Positions 43,742 through 47,199 of a stretch of 47,199 nucleotides of DNA are shown here, piece after piece (the first letter of the stretch is position 1; every line of letters begins with the position of its first letter). Made by a program: the position numbers and the translations under genes. The stretch spans positions 75,175 through 122,373 of the forward strand of contig JAGWTC010000005.1 in NCBI GenBank assembly GCA_028869135.1, written 5' to 3'. The notes under the pieces were generated by a model. That model saw only the letters and a list, made by a program, of their open reading frames with translations. It ran no database searches and had not been told where the DNA came from. Source of the stretch: Rhodocyclaceae bacterium. Lineage in GTDB: Bacteria; Pseudomonadota; Gammaproteobacteria; Burkholderiales; Rhodocyclaceae.

Positions 43742-44017
43742 ATGGCACGTTCAATCAAGAAGGGCCCGTTCGTCGACGCCCACCTGCTCAAGAAGGTCGA
43801 AGCTGTCCGCACCTCCGCCGACAAGCGCCCGATCAAGACCTGGTCGCGTCGTTCCACGGTGCTGCCGGACTTTCTCGGCCTGACCATTGCAGTCCATAAC
43901 GGCAAACAGCACATTCCGGTCTTCATTTCGGAAAACATGGTTGGCCACAAGCTTGGCGAGTTCGCCCTGACCCGTACGTTCAAGGGTCACACCGGCGGCA
44001 AGAAGGCCAAGAAGTAA
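43742..44017 (+). CDS. rpsS: 30S ribosomal protein S19
   Basis: 91 residues. [18 protein letters not shown] start and [26 protein letters not shown]19 binds the 16S head with S13. Nine bp after rplB. Confidence 0.98.
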   Translation: MARSIKKGPFVDAHLLKKVEAVRTSADKRPIKTWSRRSTVLPDFLGLTIAVHNGKQHIPVFISENMVGHKLGEFALTRTFKGHTGGKKAKK

Positions 44018-44026
44018 GGAGTGATG

Positions 44027-44356
44027 ATGGAAACCAATGCAACTTTGCGCGGTGTTCACCTCTCTGCCCAGAAGGGTCGCCTTGTGGCTGACCTGATTCG
44101 CGGCAAGTCGGTTGAAAACGCACTCAACATCCTCACGTTCAGCCCGAAGCGCGGCGCCGCGATCATCAAAAAGGTGCTCGAATCCGCCATCGCCAACGCC
44201 GAGCACAATGACGGTGCAGATATCGATGCTCTCAAGGTGTCGAAGATCTACGTGGAAAAGGGTACCTCGATGAAGCGTTTCACCGCACGCGCCAAGGGCC
44301 GCGGTAATCGCATCCTCAAGCAAACCTGCCACATCTACCTCACGGTCGGCGAATAA
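44027..44356 (+). CDS. rplV: 50S ribosomal protein L22
   Basis: 109 residues from ATG 44027 ([26 protein letters not shown]). GTG 44021 and ATG 44024 are in frame but lie only 0-3 nt from the AAGGAG at 44015-44020, so 44027 fits best. The beta-hairpin with [21 protein letters not shown] lines the exit tunnel. Confidence 0.97.
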   Translation: METNATLRGVHLSAQKGRLVADLIRGKSVENALNILTFSPKRGAAIIKKVLESAIANAEHNDGADIDALKVSKIYVEKGTSMKRFTARAKGRGNRILKQTCHIYLTVGE

Positions 44357-44365
44357 GGAAAAGCA

Positions 44366-45163
44366 ATGGGACAGAAAATTCATCCTACCGGTTTTCGCCT
44401 GGCAGTAACGCGTAACTGGAATTCGAAGTGGTTTGCCACGACGAAGAACTTCCCTCAGATGCTGAAGGAAGACATCGACGTCCGTGAATACCTGAAGAAG
44501 AAGCTGGCGCACGCCTCGGTTGGTCGCGTCGTCATCGAGCGTCCGGCCAAGAACGCCCGTGTCACCGTGTACAGCGCCCGTCCGGGCGTGGTTATCGGCA
44601 AGAAGGGCGAAGACATTGAAAGCCTGAAGGCCGAGCTGCAAAAGCGCATGGGCGTGCCGGTTCATGTGAACATCGAAGAAATCCGCAAGCCGGAAATCGA
44701 TGCTCAACTGATCGCCGACTCGATCGCTCAGCAGCTCGAAAAGCGCATCATGTTCCGCCGCGCCATGAAGCGCGCCATGCAGAACGCCATGCGTCTCGGC
44801 GCCCAGGGCATCAAGATCATGTCCGCCGGTCGTCTGAACGGTGCCGAAATCGCTCGTACCGAGTGGTATCGCGAAGGTCGTGTGCCGCTGCACACCCTGC
44901 GCGCCGACATCGACTACGCAACCTCGGAAGCCTCGACCACCTACGGCATCATCGGTATCAAGGTGTGGGTCTTCAAGGGCGAAATGCTGGGCAAGAACGA
45001 ACAGCCCGTCGCTGCCGCTCCGGAAGCCGCTGATGACAAGCGTCCGGCCCGCCGCGCTCCGCGCAAGGATGCCAAGCCGGAAGGTGACGCCAAGGCCCCG
45101 GTCAAGCGCGTGCGCAAGGCAGCCCCCAAGGCTGACGGCGCTGCTGCCGAGACGAAGGAGTAA
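44366..45163 (+). CDS. rpsC: 30S ribosomal protein S3, extended C-terminus
   Basis: 265 residues, about 30 longer than E. coli S3. The core has the KH domain ([21 protein letters not shown]) and the C-terminal [24 protein letters not shown]. After about residue 212 comes an Ala/Pro/Lys/Arg-rich tail of low complexity, probably disordered, as in other Betaproteobacteria. S3 lines the mRNA entry channel. Confidence 0.98.
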   Translation: MGQKIHPTGFRLAVTRNWNSKWFATTKNFPQMLKEDIDVREYLKKKLAHASVGRVVIERPAKNARVTVYSARPGVVIGKKGEDIESLKAELQKRMGVPVHVNIEEIRKPEIDAQLIADSIAQQLEKRIMFRRAMKRAMQNAMRLGAQGIKIMSAGRLNGAEIARTEWYREGRVPLHTLRADIDYATSEASTTYGIIGIKVWVFKGEMLGKNEQPVAAAPEAADDKRPARRAPRKDAKPEGDAKAPVKRVRKAAPKADGAAAETKE

Positions 45164-45169
45164 TAGAAA

Positions 45170-45583
45170 ATGCTGCAACCTTCACGCAGAAAATATCGCA
45201 AGGAACACAAGGGCCGCAACACGGGTGTCGCCACCCGTGGCGCCAAGGTCAGCTTCGGTGACTTCGGTCTCAAGGCTGTCGGCCGTGGCCGTCTGACCGC
45301 GCGTCAGATCGAAGCCGCCCGTCGTGCCATGACCCGTCACATCAAGCGTGGCGGCCGTATCTGGATCCGTATCTTCCCGGACAAGCCGATTTCCAAGAAG
45401 CCGGCCGAAGTTCGTATGGGTAACGGTAAGGGTAGCCCTGAGTATTGGGTCGCCGAAATCCAGCCCGGCAAGGTCCTTTATGAAATGGACGGTGTGGACG
45501 AAGCGCTGGCACGCGAGGCTTTCAAGCTCGCCGCTGCCAAGCTGCCGATCGAAACCACGTTCGTCACGCGCCAACTGGGATAA
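45170..45583 (+). CDS. rplP: 50S ribosomal protein L16
   Basis: 137 residues. [17 protein letters not shown] start, [32 protein letters not shown]-type central region with the conserved Arg of RMGNGKG; L16 contacts A- and P-site tRNA. Six bp after rpsC. Confidence 0.98.
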   Translation: MLQPSRRKYRKEHKGRNTGVATRGAKVSFGDFGLKAVGRGRLTARQIEAARRAMTRHIKRGGRIWIRIFPDKPISKKPAEVRMGNGKGSPEYWVAEIQPGKVLYEMDGVDEALAREAFKLAAAKLPIETTFVTRQLG

Positions 45584-45586
45584 GCC

Positions 45587-45781
45587 ATGAAAGCTAGTGA
45601 ACTGAAAACCAAGAGCGACGCCGATCTCCAGAAGGAGCTGCTGGAACTGCGCAAGACGCAGTTCTCCCTGCGCATGCAGGGGGCTACCCAGCAACTGACG
45701 AATACCAGTCAGATCGGCAAGGTGCGCAAGGACATCGCGCGCATCAAGACCATCCAGACCCAGAAGGCGAACGGAAAATGA
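45587..45781 (+). CDS. rpmC: 50S ribosomal protein L29
   Basis: 64 residues. [31 protein letters not shown] helical hairpin typical of L29 at the exit. Its stop overlaps the rpsQ start (ATGA). Confidence 0.97.
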   Translation: MKASELKTKSDADLQKELLELRKTQFSLRMQGATQQLTNTSQIGKVRKDIARIKTIQTQKANGK

Positions 45782-46047
45782 GCGAAGCTAACGCAAAGGT
45801 CCGCCGCACCGAAGTCGGCCGCGTGGTCAGCGACAAGATGAACAAGACTGTGACCGTCCTGGTCGAGCGCCGCGTCAAGCACCCGGTGATCGGCAAGGTC
45901 ATGATCAAGTCCAAGAAGTACCATGCCCACGTTGAGGGTCTGGAAGCCGGTGAAGGCGACCTCGTGCAAATCGAGGAATGCGCACCGATCTCCAAGACCA
46001 AGGCCTGGCGCGTGACCAATGTTGTGGAGAAGGCTCGCATCGTCTGA
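45778..46047 (+). CDS. rpsQ: 30S ribosomal protein S17
   Basis: 89 residues. OB-fold protein with [22 protein letters not shown] and [31 protein letters not shown]. Last gene of the S10 operon here; a terminator-like hairpin follows 46 bp later. Confidence 0.98.
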   Translation: MSEANAKVRRTEVGRVVSDKMNKTVTVLVERRVKHPVIGKVMIKSKKYHAHVEGLEAGEGDLVQIEECAPISKTKAWRVTNVVEKARIV

Positions 46048-46080
46048 TGCAGGTTTTTTGCGCAAGGCAGTAAATAGTAG

Positions 46081-46109
46081 TTGACAGACAAGTGGCGGGA
46101 TGTCAGAAT
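46081..46109 (+). promoter_or_regulatory. Promoter of the spc operon
   Basis: TTGACA (46081-46086), 17 bp, CAGAAT (46104-46109) with TG one base before it (extended -10). It overlaps a terminator-like hairpin at 46094-46115. Expected start near 46116, leader about 120 nt. Confidence 0.65.
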
Positions 46110-46127
46110 CCCGCCTCTTTTCTGTTT
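46094..46127 (+). terminator. Terminator of the S10 operon
   Basis: GGCGGGA (46094-46100) pairs with TCCCGCC (46109-46115) around an 8-nt loop, followed by TCTTTTCTGTTT. Its loop and 3' arm coincide with the -10 of the next promoter. Confidence 0.75.
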
Positions 46128-46164
46128 CGGTTTGTCCAAGATGTCTTTGGGTGAGCTTTTTCTG

Positions 46165-46176
46165 ACCCGTACGGGT
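46165..46176 (+). promoter_or_regulatory. Palindrome in the spc leader
   Basis: ACCCGTACGGGT, a 12-bp perfect palindrome about halfway between the promoter and rplN. CGTAC within it can also pair with GTACG further on (about 46195-46199), an alternative fold. Function unknown. Confidence 0.35.
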
Positions 46177-46238
46177 TCCAAGACTGCCTGTCCAGTACGC
46201 AAGTGCCGGGGACGGGAAAAGTTGGAGAGTTAAATTAA

Positions 46239-46607
46239 ATGATCCAAATGCAATCGGTTCTGAACGTTGCCGACAATACCGGCGCACGTTCGGTGATGTG
46301 CATCAAGGTGCTGGGCGGCTCCAAGCGTCGCTATGCCGGCATCGGTGATGTCATCAAGGTCAGCATCAAGGATGCTGCTCCGCGTGGTCGCGTCAAGAAG
46401 GGCGAAGTCTACAACGCCGTGGTGGTGCGTACCGCCAAGGGTGTTCGTCGCTCCGATGGTTCGCTTGTCAAGTTCGACGGCAATGCCGCCGTTCTGCTGA
46501 ACAACAAGCTCGAACCGATTGGCACGCGTATTTTCGGGCCGGTCACCCGTGAACTTCGTACCGAGAAGTTCATGAAGATCGTGTCGCTGGCACCCGAAGT
46601 TCTGTAA
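46239..46607 (+). CDS. rplN: 50S ribosomal protein L14
   Basis: 122 residues. [27 protein letters not shown] start and [24 protein letters not shown] are diagnostic. First gene of the spc operon, with a leader of about 120 nt. Confidence 0.98.
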   Translation: MIQMQSVLNVADNTGARSVMCIKVLGGSKRRYAGIGDVIKVSIKDAAPRGRVKKGEVYNAVVVRTAKGVRRSDGSLVKFDGNAAVLLNNKLEPIGTRIFGPVTRELRTEKFMKIVSLAPEVL

Positions 46608-46620
46608 GGAGCCTGTGAAC

Positions 46621-46944
46621 ATGAGCATGAACAAGATTCGCAAGGGCGACGAAGTCGTCGTTCTTACCGGCAAGGACAAGGGCAAGCGCGGCACCGTGTC
46701 GCAATGGCTCGGCGACAAGGTCGTCGTGTCCGGCATCAATCGCGTCAAGAAGCACGTCAAGCCGAACCCCATGAAGGGCGACCAAGGTGGCATCGTCGAG
46801 AAGGAAATGCCGATCGACATCTCCAACGTGGCGCTGTTCAACCCGGCTACCCAGAAGGCTGATCGCGTCGGCTTCAAGGCGCTCGACGACGGCCGCAAGG
46901 TGCGCGTGTTCAAGTCGAACGGCGAAGCCGTGGACGCTGCATAA
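46621..46944 (+). CDS. rplX: 50S ribosomal protein L24
   Basis: 107 residues from ATG 46621 ([24 protein letters not shown]), nine bases from AAGGAG at 46606-46611. GTG 46615 is too close to that site and ATG 46627 too far, although the family's core starts at MNKIRKGD. The KOW motif [17 protein letters not shown] is intact. L24 starts 50S assembly. Confidence 0.97.
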   Translation: MSMNKIRKGDEVVVLTGKDKGKRGTVSQWLGDKVVVSGINRVKKHVKPNPMKGDQGGIVEKEMPIDISNVALFNPATQKADRVGFKALDDGRKVRVFKSNGEAVDAA

Positions 46945-46953
46945 GGAACTGAC

Positions 46954-47199
46954 ATGGCTCGCTTGCAACAATTCTACAAAGAGACTGTCGCCACTGAACT
47001 GCAGAAGCAGTTCAACTACGGCTCGGTCATGGAAATCCCGCGCATCACCAAGATCACCCTGAATATGGGTGTCGGTGAAGCTGTCGGCGACAAGAAGATC
47101 CTCGAAAACGCGCTGGCCGACATGACCAAGATTGCCGGTCAGAAGCCCGTGATCACCAAGGCCAAGAAGGCTATCGCCGGTTTCAAGATCCGCGAAGGC
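46954..47199 (+). CDS. rplE: 50S ribosomal protein L5, 3' truncated
   Basis: The first 82 codons are present up to the window edge. [36 protein letters not shown] and [21 protein letters not shown] are diagnostic for L5, which binds 5S rRNA. Confidence 0.97.
   Translation, partial: MARLQQFYKETVATELQKQFNYGSVMEIPRITKITLNMGVGEAVGDKKILENALADMTKIAGQKPVITKAKKAIAGFKIREG

Overview
The window (47,199 bp, GC-rich) reads as a chromosomal segment of a betaproteobacterium, most likely Rhodocyclales or a close relative. I infer this from gene order and protein sequences: an S-adenosylhomocysteine (SAH) riboswitch in front of ahcY-holin-metF, metK divergent from two LpxL-like acyltransferases, dapF-DUF484-xerC, ruvCAB-ybgC-tolQRAB-pal-cpoB-queEC, tRNA-Tyr/Gly/Thr-tuf and the S10 ribosomal operon. 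There is no prophage, insertion sequence, CRISPR array or rRNA operon. Most of it is core genome.

Layout. 1-4716: the 3' end of a rhodanese gene, then a leftward three-gene unit (secreted TPR-CHAT protease-like protein, small secreted protein, zinc-ribbon membrane protein), the least described part of the window. 4718-8498: nadA, xerC, DUF484 and dapF. 8557-11722: two lipid A-type acyltransferases divergent from metK, which has a long, apparently structured leader. 11740-19304: fdhD and the NAD-linked molybdenum formate dehydrogenase operon fdsGBA-D with its divergent regulator and a palindromic operator. 19301-25860: the methyl cycle genes ahcY-holin-metF behind an SAH riboswitch, flanked on both sides by leftward cyclic-di-GMP genes. 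25988-28413: an EamA transporter and a HerA-like ATPase. 28511-38684: a nearly continuous rightward run from yebC through ruvCAB and tol-pal to queE-queC. 38736-40758: five tRNA genes (Lys-TTT, Lys-CTT, Tyr, Gly, Thr) and tuf. 40794-47199: the S10 operon and the start of the spc operon, truncated in rplE.

How it fits together. metK makes S-adenosylmethionine, ahcY clears SAH after methyl transfer and metF supplies methyl-tetrahydrofolate, so three methyl-cycle enzymes lie within 14 kb. ahcY-metF should respond to SAH. metK may have its own RNA control. The Fds enzyme oxidises formate to CO2 with reduction of NAD+, and FdhD supplies sulfur to its molybdenum cofactor.

Points most worth a second look: (a) a GLATRG motif shared by the CHAT protein and its co-encoded secreted neighbour, encoded by different synonymous codons; (b) the four-hairpin metK leader; (c) tuf joining tRNA-Tyr/Gly/Thr directly to rpsJ, which is either a real tuf-tuf recombination or an assembly join; (d) terminator-like hairpins inside the S10/spc ribosomal cluster; (e) an EamA transporter whose first membrane helix lies upstream of any standard start codon. 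All coordinates and motifs were read by eye; no database search was run.
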